Source: Anastatus disparis (Eukaryota; Arthropoda; Insecta; Hymenoptera; Eupelmidae). Taken from it: a DNA stretch of 64,000 nt. The notes beneath the pieces were generated by a model. That model was not told where the DNA came from and did no database searches. It saw only the letters and a program-made list of their open reading frames with translations. The translations under genes were made by a program, and so were the position numbers. Below are positions 24,267 through 33,989 of the stretch, piece after piece (within the stretch, counting starts at the first letter, position 1; the number at the start of each line of letters is the position of its first letter). The stretch spans positions 372,001 to 436,000 of the forward strand of contig JAFFSR010000280.1 of assembly GCA_017163975.1 (NCBI GenBank), in the 5' to 3' direction.

Positions 24267-27200
24267 TTTTGCTCATTATGTTTTGATATCTTATTAGAAA
24301 CTAATCGAGATAAATTCTTTATTTATACATAATGATATATTATCGATACATTTGTATCATAGTTTTGTTGTTGTTCTTCTTCATCTATATAATAATTTCG
24401 TATCAATAAAAGATTAATATGTTTATTTTCTTCAGATGATGTTTCTACGTAGAGGTGAAAATTGATTTACAGAATGTTTCTTCAATCTTTATATATATTC
24501 TTTTTTATATTGTTTTTTTAATTTTCCAATTTCTTTGGTATTACTGGAAATCCATGACTGTGAAATCTAATTTATTTTCATATGATTCATATGAAGATAC
24601 TTCACTAGTATTTGACTCAACTGGATACAATGCTGACAATACTGCTCATTTAAGGACGTTGCTCTGTCATGATTATTTTCAGCAGTAATCTGAATTATCG
24701 ATATTTAGTTGAAACTTGGCAACATTATGCGTTATTCATTTTGCTACACAATGTATAAAAATTTGATTATTGGCTATAGATATTTATACATTATCTCCGT
24801 ATTATCCGATTCATGTGTAATGCTTTATGAATTTTTATAAATAAAATGCCACATTTTTTATAATGAAATGAACGCTACCATATTAAATGATTTCAGAATA
24901 ATCAAAATACTTTTATTTTTGTTGATATATTATTATATAGGATGTGAAATGATATATAACCTACATTTTTAACATGTCGCCGAATATCGTTCTCTCTCTT
25001 TTTTTCTATTACAGAACGACGTTGCCAAGTTCATCTCAAATGTATTATTTTGACAATGTTTTATTGAATATTTTAATGAAAAGCCTTATTACATGCGTTA
25101 AAACTTTAAGGGTTAAATCATTAAATATTTTTTATTTATTATTAAAAGATTATTTGAATGTGTCATTTCTAAGAGGTTTTATTGATGATTTTAAACGTGG
25201 TTCCATATAACCACGTGTTAAACCTCCTATTTTTTCCTTATATTTCTCAGTTTTAGTATTATAAGGTAGGTCGAAAAGTGTGAGTTCAAAAACAGTAAAC
25301 TATCATTATTCCAAATTTCAGCAATTTCTGTCATTATTTTATTTTATTCTAATGAGCAACGTCCTAAAACAAGCTCTTCAAAATTTCACATTAACATCAT
25401 GTTTTGTTCTATTACTTTTGGAAGAAAAATGAGCCACTATGTAGTGGATTATATTTGTTTATACACTGAAAAAATTCTAGGACTCATGCTGCCTTTGTTA
25501 GGTTAAAAATGAAGGATCGCTGCTAGCTTCGTATGCCGGGGCAAAATTTGCCCTCATCAAAGCGAAAACACGGCTTAGTTAGAAGCAGCTGTTATCTTCT
25601 GCGATAAGAGCGCCTCTGTAGTTAGAAAAAAGCACATATTTGCGGTAAACACTGAGGAGGGTGATGCCTCTTTCGTCTTAGGGCAAATTTTGCCAAGTGA
25701 CAAGACTTACTGCTGTCTTGTTTTTCATTAGTGATGTTCTATTCACAAGAGAGCAGCAGAATGCTAAAATTTTTTTCAGTGTATGAACACACAAATTAAT
25801 AATAGCACGTAATGACCATCCTGATTCTTTTTGTTGGAATTCTTCAATATCTCTTTGTACAGGTTCTTGTACATTATTAAAAACCATTCTTTCAAATCTG
25901 TTGTCTTTAGAATTGTCTTGGTTTTCGTATTAAAATATTTCATTTCACTGGTCTCAAAATCAGCTTTTATAATACATATTCGATACCCAGCACTGTGATG
26001 CCAGAGATAAGACGAGCCATAGAAACTGTAATGTATGTACTTTCCAGTGTTACGTCATACTGAGATAAGAAGAAACGCATTTTAGCTATACAGTTGATCT
26101 GTAATCTTATTTTATAGAGAATGCTGCGACAAAGTGTAATGCTAGTGACGTCATACAGAGATAAGACGAAGTTTCGTTTTAGGACCAAAAATCTTGTCCT
26201 TGACCTCCCTCCTCCACTCCCAACTCTATACATTTCAGTATGTGAGCTACAATGTTCTCATCTTCTATGTCTTACTCTAAAATATTATTATTATTATAAA
26301 TTATTCGTACATTTCATTATGGGCAAGTGTAAACTACAATGTTTTTTCCTTATTATCCTATTTTATTTAAACTCTAAAAATATTCTAGATTTAATAGTAA
26401 ACTTCATTATTATACAACAAAAATTAATTTCTATATGTAGCGAATAGCGTGTAAAAGAGAATTTATAATTAAAATAGTTGGAAAGATTCTAAGAATTCGA
26501 ACGCTTATCGTAAAGCAACTGATTTTCTCTCTGTCTCTTTCTTTGCCTTCGTAAAGCCACTGACTTTCTCTCTATCTCTTTCTCGCCTTCACAAACAAGT
26601 AACTTTCTTTCTATCCCTTATCATCTTTAGGCTCTTATAGAAGAAACATATGTATGGAAATATATATATATATATATATAATGCATGACCTATGTTACAG
26701 TTCTTTCTATCCTTCTTTTACTCGTTTAAAATGAGTTTATACCCAATAATATAAAATAAGACTCTCTTCAATAATCATGTTAATATTTTTAAAGATTTAA
26801 CATTTACTCTTATCAGCGGTGGCGGGCGGGCGGGCGCGGGCCGCAAGGGAATTCGCTTATCAACGCGGATCGTGGGAACTCGCTTATCTACGCGGGCGGT
26901 GATTCGCCTATCTACGCGGCGCGGGTCGCGGTGATTCGCTTATCGACGTGGCGCGGATCGCGGTGATTCGCTTATCGACACTGCGCCGGAGCTCGCGCGC
27001 CAATGAGCGCTAACATGGCGCGCAGGCGCGGAGTGAATTTCTTATATCGCGCTATTGGTCATTATTTTTTGCACCTGCACAGGTGAGCTGATGGGCGGAG
27101 GAGTGGGGGTATCCAGAACTGTCTTTGTCTACCTACTCCGCCACGGAAAAAAAAGAATGCCTCAAATTGTATGTTTGTCCCCCTCGCTTTCGGCTCGACC

Positions 27201-29050
27201 CACCTTCCCTAGGTGAAAAATATACTATTTCTTAGTGTAATATGAAAAAGTATGCTAAACAATTAACACCTTTGTCTTTTATATTCACATTCCCTTACGA
27301 ATTTTTTCATATAATTTGACGGTCACAATTCTTTGGTTTCTAATACATATGAATGATGATTAACTAAAGATCAATTAATTAACTTATCTATTTTCTGTGT
27401 CTTAAAAAGAAGAATTTGTTTGCTAATAACGCGCAATAGAGATATTTTGGCTTATTTTTTCAAACCTGTTTGAAAAAGAATCAATAAAATTAATTTATTT
27501 TCGTCAGAGAAAATATTGCTTTTTATTATAGAAGATATAGTTATGATTTTAATTTTGTCTACAGTTACAAGTTTTTTAATAAAATTCATAATTAGAAAAA
27601 GACAGCAATTCAACCGCCTTAATGTGGTTTTTGTTAGTTTTTATGAATTATAAAAAATTCAAAAGTAAATATCCATTTTAAATACTTTAGATACATATTT
27701 TAATGGGCAGATAATATTGATAAGTAATTTTAAGATTAAATATAATACAATAGCATCATTTTGAAAAAATTGATTTAAAAGACAAAATTGAGAACTAGCC
27801 TCAGTCACCCCTACTAATAGCTATTATTTTTTAAATTATTAGCATCACATACAAGAAGAGTATTTGACCTCCGGGAAACGGATTTGGCTGAAACTGCAGG
27901 ATATGATTTTTCGATGAAAATAATGAATCTGTGTCTTTTCTTTTGTGCTAATAGGCCCTAGAGACAACAATATAGACACCTTTTCGAAAATATAGCGAAA
28001 AGAGGTCTTTATAAGAACTTGAATAACTAAACAACTAAAACTTTTACAGAAAATTGTATGAGAAATAAAAGAAAGTACAAGTTAAAATCTTTAATTTAAG
28101 CTTTGTTGCATTAAAAAATCTCATATGGTTCAAAAGTTACAGGTGATTGAAATATGCTAATGAAATAGGGTAAAAATTTGATCGTATGTTACATACTAAA
28201 AATATTGAAAAATATATAGTAATTTTCAATTAGGTACAACTTTTGAACTACAAAAGCTTTTTTGATGCAACAAGGCTTAAATTAAAGTTTTTAACTTGTA
28301 CTTTCCTCTATTTTTATACATTTTTCTGTAAAAGTTTTAGTTGTTTAATTATTCAAGTTCTTATAAACGCTTCTTTTCTCTATATTTTCGAAGAAATGTC
28401 TATATCTCCGTCTATAGGGCTTATTAGCACAAAAGAAAAATACGGGTTCATTTTTTTTATCAAAGAATCATATCTTCCAGTTTCAGCCAGATCCGTTTCC
28501 CGGAGGTCAAATACTCTCCTTGTTAATTGTATAATTTGATTACCTAATATATTTTTATTAATTTGAATTTCTCTATTCTAGTATAGTATTGGTAGCCTTA
28601 ACGCTAAACACTGCACCAACATCTGCAGCATCAAAATTGTCTAAACGTGAAGTATATTTAAAACTCCCATTTTGGAAGAACAAAAATGATAAGGAATATA
28701 AAAAGACTTTAGCAGCACTTGCTGCTTTGACTCATGGAAAAAAGGATAATCTTTCCGAAAAACTTACTCAAGAAGTAATAGATGTAATATCGAATTATTA
28801 TAAGCAATACGATCCGGAACTTTTTGAATATATGTTTGGACAAAATCTCTCTGATCCAGAATTCAGAAAAAAATTTCTTGAAGGTTCCGGTTTTTCAATG
28901 GAAAATAAAAGTAAACTTGAAAACTCCAATAAAACGAGGTCAGAAAATGAAAAACATGTGAAAGAACAGAAAAACCAAGACAAGTCATTGGTTAAACGAC
29001 AGTTAAGATATGGAGGATATGGAGGATATGGATACAGATATGGACGTTAA
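18133..29050 (+). CDS. Secreted precursor of a GY-rich amidated peptide, copy 2 (two exons, giant intron)
   Basis: Exon 1 is 18133-18152 (MFKWIL plus two bases, donor GTAAGT) and exon 2 is 28582-29050 (acceptor TTCTAG). The product is 162 aa. Residues 1-22 are a signal peptide nearly identical to copy 1, ending PTSA. A Lys-Arg follows shortly after (SKLSKR|EVYLK), then a Lys/Glu-rich middle containing LSDPEFRKKF, which matches LPDPEFRRVF of copy 1. Lys145-Arg146 precedes a 16-residue tail QLRYGGYGGYGYRYGR. Expected product: a pyroglutamate-blocked, amidated GY-rich peptide (inference from the processing sites). The intron is 10,429 bp against 783 bp in copy 1, because it houses a MITE, a Polinton and a foldback; splicing and expression may be affected. 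AATAAA lies at 29094. The gene pair is a tandem duplication with conserved promoters. Confidence 0.72.
18443..18500. repeat. Hairpin just outside the Polinton
   Basis: GGCCCGAAATTACCACTTTTTT pairs imperfectly with AAAAAAGTGGTATTTTCGGCCC across a short loop. It belongs to the host MITE interior rather than to the Polinton. Confidence 0.6.
18520..18525. repeat. Polinton target-site duplication, left (CCGCCA)
   Basis: CCGCCA immediately precedes the terminal AG; the identical hexamer follows the terminal CT at 27138-27143. Six-base duplications are the Polinton hallmark. Confidence 0.85.
18687..18835. repeat. GC-rich subterminal iterons, left
   Basis: Five imperfect direct repeats of a GATAAGCGAATCACCGCG-type word with CCGCG spacers, in a block far more GC- and CpG-rich than the window. 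The mirror copy is at about 26820-26975. Subterminal direct repeats near transposon ends often bind transposase or replication protein. Confidence 0.7.
18985..19007. repeat. (TA)n microsatellite
   Basis: About a dozen TA units, mirrored at about 26660-26681 in the other arm. Confidence 0.9.
19663..21835 (+). pseudogene. Polinton DNA polymerase B remnant, left arm
   Basis: Broken plus-strand pieces run toward the element centre. At 19663-19906 is an N-terminal region with KESGWSLRAIINL. At about 20228-20340 is its continuation, after an inserted MITE (NKYNPL and INVKNFEDACF). At about 21100-21200 is an MEFPVIPKKIGKF segment, at about 21391-21431 a HYV-stop-IKNLSRLVS segment and at about 21496-21560 CLHYF...HHEDC, a zinc-finger-like cysteine/histidine pair. 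At about 21637-21665 is a degenerate exonuclease I region. Family knowledge: this order is that of protein-primed PolB of Polintons. Multiple stops, frameshifts and (TA)n expansions show it is dead. The ExoI Asp/Glu seen in the right arm are lost here. Confidence 0.65.
19907..20225. mobile_element. MITE inside polymerase remnant, left arm
   Basis: 319 bp, ends CACTGAAAAAATT and AATTTTTTCAGTG, flanked by TA on both sides. Removing it with one TA makes the polymerase reading frame continuous across the junction. The interior has two GGCAAAATTTGCC-like palindromes. The identical insertion is in the other arm at 25464-25781. Confidence 0.8.
21835..21960. repeat. (TA)n and (AC)n microsatellites
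   Basis: A long TA run followed by a short ACACACAC run near the inner end of the left arm. The mirror counterparts in the right arm are longer. Confidence 0.9.
21966..23295. other. Unique centre of the Polinton element
   Basis: Present once, between the arms. No product was recognised. Several short frames on both strands are AT-rich and unconvincing. It includes dense TATATGATATATG-type repeats at about 22680-22810. Confidence 0.5.
23580..23820. repeat. (TA)n/(TG)n microsatellite block
   Basis: Three long TA runs and one TG run interrupt the polymerase remnant between the ExoI and ExoII segments. Confidence 0.9.
25464..25781. mobile_element. MITE inside polymerase remnant, right arm
   Basis: 318-bp mirror of 19907-20225 with the same CACTGAAAAAATT ends and TA flanks (25462-25463 and 25782-25783). 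Confidence 0.8.
26820..26975. repeat. GC-rich subterminal iterons, right
   Basis: Mirror of 18687-18835: repeated CGCTTATC/CGCGG words in a strongly CpG-rich block. Confidence 0.7.
27138..27143. repeat. Polinton target-site duplication, right (CCGCCA)
   Basis: Exact match to 18520-18525. Confidence 0.85.
27851..28523. mobile_element. Foldback element in intron of copy 2
   Basis: About 673 bp. ACAAGAAGAGTATTTGACCT at the left is matched inversely at the right, and most of the interior pairs. The paralogous intron of copy 1 lacks it (it reads directly through the equivalent of the GTTAATTGTATAATT flank). It ends about 60 bp before the exon 2 acceptor. A plus-strand open frame within it (28243-28539) is only a by-product. 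Confidence 0.75.
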
Positions 29051-29093
29051 GGATTTTTGTATTTATATACTGTACAACACTTAATATACTTTA

Positions 29094-29099
29094 AATAAA
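29094..29099 (+). terminator. Polyadenylation signal AATAAA
   Basis: Canonical hexamer 43 bp after the stop codon of the second GY-rich peptide gene. Confidence 0.55.
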
Positions 29100-29109
29100 A
29101 GTCTTTATT

Positions 29110-29930
29110 ATCCTCATATTTTATTATCCTCATAAATTCTAGTATCAACTCACAGTTTTATTATATTCATTTAAAATAATGACATTTTGTGGTTTTCATT
29201 ACTTAATAATAATATTTTTTATTCTTGGCCGGCAGTATAAAATATAATTTTTAATATTTTCTTGCGTAAGAAAACGTAAGTAAAACGGCGTTATTAAGAC
29301 ACTATTCGAAAAATTTACTACTTACCATTAATAAAATTGGTCAAATCAATAAATAGAAATTTATTCATATTATTCAATAAATTAATAATAAATACTTTAA
29401 CAAAATTAAAAACTGAATATTTTTTATTAAAATTAGAAACAAATCTTTCCATTTTATTAAAAAAAAAACTTTTGAGGAAATAATAAAAAAACACGCTGAC
29501 AAACCATGCACATGGCTGTAACTGCTCAGATGGCGTTGTTGGATTAACTTTAATGTAGAGCAGTGCAGGCTTTACGTTGTGAGTGAAATTTACTCAAACG
29601 CGAAGATTTATATAATCTTAAATCATATATTTGTAAGAAAAATATACTTTAAATAGGTTTAATACGCATTTGAATTGATTATTTTTAAAACTTAAGAATT
29701 ATAAACTTTAGGAAATTTAAAAATACAAAATAATTCATAATCATGTATTCGTAAAATGTTTTTTTTTTTGCTGAAAATTAATACACGAGTAAAGATGTTG
29801 TAGAAGAACTACATATAATAACATACTGATATATCTAAACTTAATAAAATTGTTTAGAATTATATATATATATGTTTTAAAACTTTTTATTACACATTAT
29901 TGATAAAAATATGTCTTTAGGAAGCTACAT
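29110..29930. other. AT-rich intergenic DNA
   Basis: No gene was recognised between the second peptide gene and segmental repeat unit 2. Confidence 0.5.
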
Positions 29931-31461
29931 GTCACAGCAGATGAGATCAAAGCTTACATTGGCATTGTTAATTAAACTTTATTTTTAATAGTCCTACTGT
30001 CAAAAAGCATTTTATTTCTTGTGTAACACCTCTACACTTTTTAAAAATTTTAATTCAATTGATTAAAAATTCAAAAAATTATGTATCACATTATTTTTCC
30101 AATTTGCAAATATTGCATGCTGATATTTAATAGTAGTGTTTTTAATCATTTTGCATCTTGTAAGAATTATCATCACCAGTAAGATTTAGACAAAGTATTA
30201 TTCAATTCTTATATTGCATATATTTGGCATTCAAATTTAAACTATTTTCGTGAGCCAAATTTAAAATTTGTTCATATTGAATGAATATAGTTCTTGTATA
30301 CCATTAATAAGTGAAAAATAAATAAGTACACATTGAAAGAATTATACAATTCAAAAATAATTTATTCTAATAAACAAATACCAACTATGATGGGTAACTT
30401 TTATCATTCAATTTTATTATAACTATAATTATTACAATAACAAAATACGTATATGAAAATCATATTATCATTTGAAAATGCAAAGTATAAGTACTCATTT
30501 ATATCATATTATTCTTAAAGTAAAATAACTTTAATTATTAAAAAATAGCTTTTCATTTACAAATAATGTATTATATTTAATGAAAGTCAATAATAAATTG
30601 ATTGTATACTTACCTTGATTGAAATTACATGTTTAGAAATATTGTTACATAGATATCACATATTATTAATATATCTCACGGATCTTACTATGTTATCAAT
30701 ATTGCCATTTCTCAAATAATGCGACTTCTAACTTCAAACAACGTTTTCAAAATGCAATGTAGTGATATAACAGATGTTGAAAAGGACTGATTTTAATGTG
30801 TGATAATTCAAAGTAAATTTTAAATTTCTCGGGAAAAAAAATAGTTTTATATAAATTGCTTTCATACAGATGAAAAATTATGTTGATGGGAACAGTATTT
30901 ATTAACCCCAAAACGGAGTAAAAATTAAAACATTTCTTATGCTTTAAATAAGCAAGAATAAAGTAGTGCTTTATTCTTGCTAATTTAGAAGTTTATGAAT
31001 GAAAATTCAATATACATTATATAATTTATAAAATACATTTTCAAATTTTTTTTTTATTGAGTCTGTTTTTTTATCAAGTTAATAAAGCGATCGCTTTTTC
31101 TCCCTTGGAAATTTCTCCCCCCGCTTTGTTCCGGAAAAAATATGTAACTTTACTCTCCAGCTGTATAATATATTACTTTTATATTTTGATTTATTTGTAA
31201 AAATGTAGACTTAAAGAGCTGAAAAGTAGTTCACACATACATACAAATATTTTCTGGAAACCACTTTTTTCGACTCCCTCTGTTTAAATATATACTATAT
31301 ACTCTATGAAAAAGCAAAGTATATAGTAATAAAATAATTCATTCTAATCATTAAATACCAACCATAACGAGTAACTTTAATTATTCATTTTATTACAAGT
31401 ATAATTGCAATAACGAAATACGCAATATAGAAATCATATTGTCATTTGAAAATGTAAAGTA

Positions 31462-31546
31462 CCCTGGTAGAAATTTACTCTAGATCTGTCTAGTTTTGTA
31501 TGTCAAATAATCGAGGCCTCGATAAAACTAGACAAATTTCTACCAG
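31462..31546. mobile_element. Small CCCTGGTAGAAA-type MITE
   Basis: Ends CCCTGGTAGAAATTT and AAATTTCTACCAG; the interior pairs (CTAGTTTTG..ATCGAGGCCTCGAT..AAACTAG). About 85 bp. Its ends match those of the larger elements at 40756-40923 and 51551-51718. Confidence 0.6.
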
Positions 31547-33989
31547 ATTATAGAAGTCAATTTATATCATATTATTCTTAAAGTAAAATAGCTCAATTCC
31601 TACCCCAACAATAATGGCCACTTTATTAATTCGTAAAGCGGGCCGGAAGTAAGATATAACTGACTTCTAAAATATTAGCGGGAATAAAGTACTTTATTGC
31701 CGCTAAATAAAAAATTTGTGAATTTTAATAATTTTTCTTAAAATTTTTAATAAATGATCAAATTACTTAATAAAATTAAGATAAAAAACTATATTTTAAT
31801 AAAAATTAGTATTTTGAAAAAATTAAGAAATTTTATTATTAAAGTTTTAAAATATTTGAAAAAAAAATAAATTTTTTCTCAACAAATATTTATAATGACA
31901 ATTTATGTTCATAATTCCCAACAATGTTTAATTATTAAATTAATTTATATTTTAATTTCTTCAATCGGGCCCGCTTTTTTGAAGTGGCCACGGTTAAGAT
32001 AGGAATAAAGTAAACTATGCAACACGAGAGTAAAGTCTATTTCTCCCTCGGGAATTTACACCCCTCGGAAGAAATATGCGACTTTACTCTCTAGTTGCAT
32101 AATGTACTATTAGTTATTGAAAAATAGCTTTTCTTTTACAAATAACGTTTTATATTTCATGAAAGTCAATAATAAATTGATTATCAAACTTACCTTGGTT
32201 AAAATTACATAATTGGAAATATTCTTACACAGATATTAAAATATATTAATATATCACACGGATCTTACTATATCAATTTTGCAATTCCTTAAGTAACATC
32301 GAACAAAGTTTTCAAAATGCAATGTAATGATCTATTATAAATGTTAAAAAGGACTAATTTTAAAGTGTGATAATACAAAGTTAATTTTAAATTTTTCAAG
32401 AAACAAATAATATTATATAAATTGCTTTCTTACAGATAAAAGATTATGTTGATAGGAATGGTATTTATTAACTTCAAAAAAGAGTAAAAATTAAAACATT
32501 TCTTAGGCTTAAAATGAGCAAGAATATAGTAGCGCGCTTTATTTCTGCTAAATTAGAAGTTTATGAATTATTAAATAAACTAATAAGAACAGCTAAGAAA
32601 GTATCAAGTTTTAATAAAAATTTATATGTGAAAAAATTTATAAAATTTTAATACTAAAATATCAATTTTAATTTATTAATTGGTTTTTTTTTAAAGTAAA
32701 TAAATTGATTTTTTTCAAGTAAAAGAAGTCGACCATAGGAAAACATACGCAAATTTATTCTTTAATTGCGTGGCCATTTAGACATGTAAACCTGGAAAGT
32801 ACCTTAGAAATTAAAAATTACTGTACCATGAGTAAATAACAATAAATGATTTGAAAATATTCTAAAAAATTTATTTTATGCAATATATTTTCAATAATGT
32901 ATATAGCTACAAATGTATACAATTTTTTTCTTAAAATTTTGCAATAAAATAAAAGAAATACAAAATTTATGAGTACAGGTGTAGTATCCGTTTTACATCT
33001 CTTTAAAATAAGCAAGAATCATGTAGCGTTTTATTCTTGCTAAATTAGAAGTTCATGAATTATTGAATAAACTAATGAACATTATTAGGAAAGTATCAAG
33101 TTTTAATAAAAATTAATACGTTAAATAATTCATAAAATTTTAATTCCAAAATATGAATATTAATTTTTTTTATTGGGTCTGTTATTTCAAGTAAAAAAAG
33201 TCGATCATGGGAAAACATATTTATTACTCTCGCAACTTTACTCACTAATTGCATAATATTACTACTTTTATAATTTAATTTATTTGTGGATGTTTAGACT
33301 TGAAGACCAGAAAAATACTGTGGAGATTAAAAACTACTGTGGGTAAAATAACAATAAATGATTTGAAATCATACTAAAATATTTATTTTATGCAATATGT
33401 TTTCAATAATATATATAGTTACAAATGCATACAATGTTTCTATACATAAAATATCATACTAATTATTTTACAAATTTTTATCAATGCAAATTACAGTACC
33501 TTATAATGCATTTTTAGTCAAATACTCTCTAAATGTAAAAATTTAACGACGACTTTTATATTATAATTTTGAATCTTCTGTCACATCAGATACTTCTCAA
33601 AAAGTTGATTTACAAAAGCGGCGTCAACTTGAAATTTTTCAAGACAAAAAAAAGTTGTTTAAATTTCATTATTATTTCTAATACGGAATAAATTCGATTA
33701 TTAATTATAAATAAATGACAATGAAAATAATTCTATTGGCTAAACGATGCGATTGACTATTGTTAGATGTCTAATTAAACAATATCAATAATAAAATATA
33801 TACAAGTTTAACATTATTGAAATAATCTATTATATATTTCTATATATAAGAATTTCATTATTTTAATTGAATGACACTTATAAATGTTGATGTTTGAACC
33901 ATATTTTAAATGAATTATACATGAATTACAATGGTGTTCAGTTTTTAAAAAATAATTTTTCATTATACATGTAAATGCAAATCTTAGAC

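Larger units (their letters stand above)
23300..26020 (-). pseudogene. Polinton DNA polymerase B remnant, right arm and centre
   Basis: Minus-strand pieces in order: N-terminal region with ESGWSLRAIINL (about 25887-25790) and, past the MITE, NKYNPL. Next comes the segment with IKNLSRLVS (about 24300), carrying the same internal stop as the left arm. At 24087-24058 is FIVYADFEAL, the exonuclease I motif with Asp and Glu intact. Then come SVGYYLKCSYDETI, an EIPMNTLTLEEKKDF segment and a long (TA)n. Finally 23611-23300 carries PVVFHNFTGYDSNF, the exonuclease II motif (NxxGYDxxF). No palm-domain motifs follow. Family: protein-primed family-B polymerase of Polintons. Frameshifts, stops and microsatellites make it non-functional. 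This side extends further into the gene than the left arm. Confidence 0.7.
18526..27137. mobile_element. Polinton/Maverick-derived palindromic element, 8.6 kb
   Basis: The 8,612-bp element starts AGTAGGTAGAC and ends with its inverse GTCTACCTACT, inside a perfect CCGCCA 6-bp duplication. Left arm 18526 to about 21965 and right arm about 23685 to 27137 are near-identical inverted copies, about 80% of the element. The only recognisable gene is a decayed protein-primed family-B DNA polymerase, running from each arm toward the centre. No capsid, ATPase, protease or integrase is visible. Family knowledge: full Polintons are 15-20 kb with AG-type ends, inverted repeats of hundreds of bases, 6-bp target duplications and a PolB/integrase pair. 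This is therefore a non-autonomous internal-deletion, end-duplicated derivative (inference). Confidence 0.85.
23685..27137 (-). repeat. Polinton right inverted arm
   Basis: Reverse-complement partner of 18526-21965, about 3.45 kb, ending CTACCTACT-3' before CCGCCA. Confidence 0.85.
18274..27237. mobile_element. TA-flanked MITE hosting the Polinton
   Basis: Ends CACTGAGAAAA and TTTCTTAGTG are inverted, flanked by TA (18272-18273 and 27238-27239). Removing it with one TA gives a sequence that aligns closely with the undisturbed intron of copy 1 at about 7708-7750. Own length without the Polinton is about 350 bp. CACTG ends with a TA duplication suggest a Tc1/mariner-type MITE. Confidence 0.65.

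Noticed and set aside
28243..28539. 98-aa plus-strand frame upstream of the second peptide exon
   Set aside because: It lies within one arm of a foldback element; the paralogous gene lacks it.
18133..29050. Venom toxin gene
   Set aside because: No cysteine scaffold; the processing sites and amidated GY-rich tail fit a peptide hormone or defence peptide precursor better, and nothing indicates venom expression.
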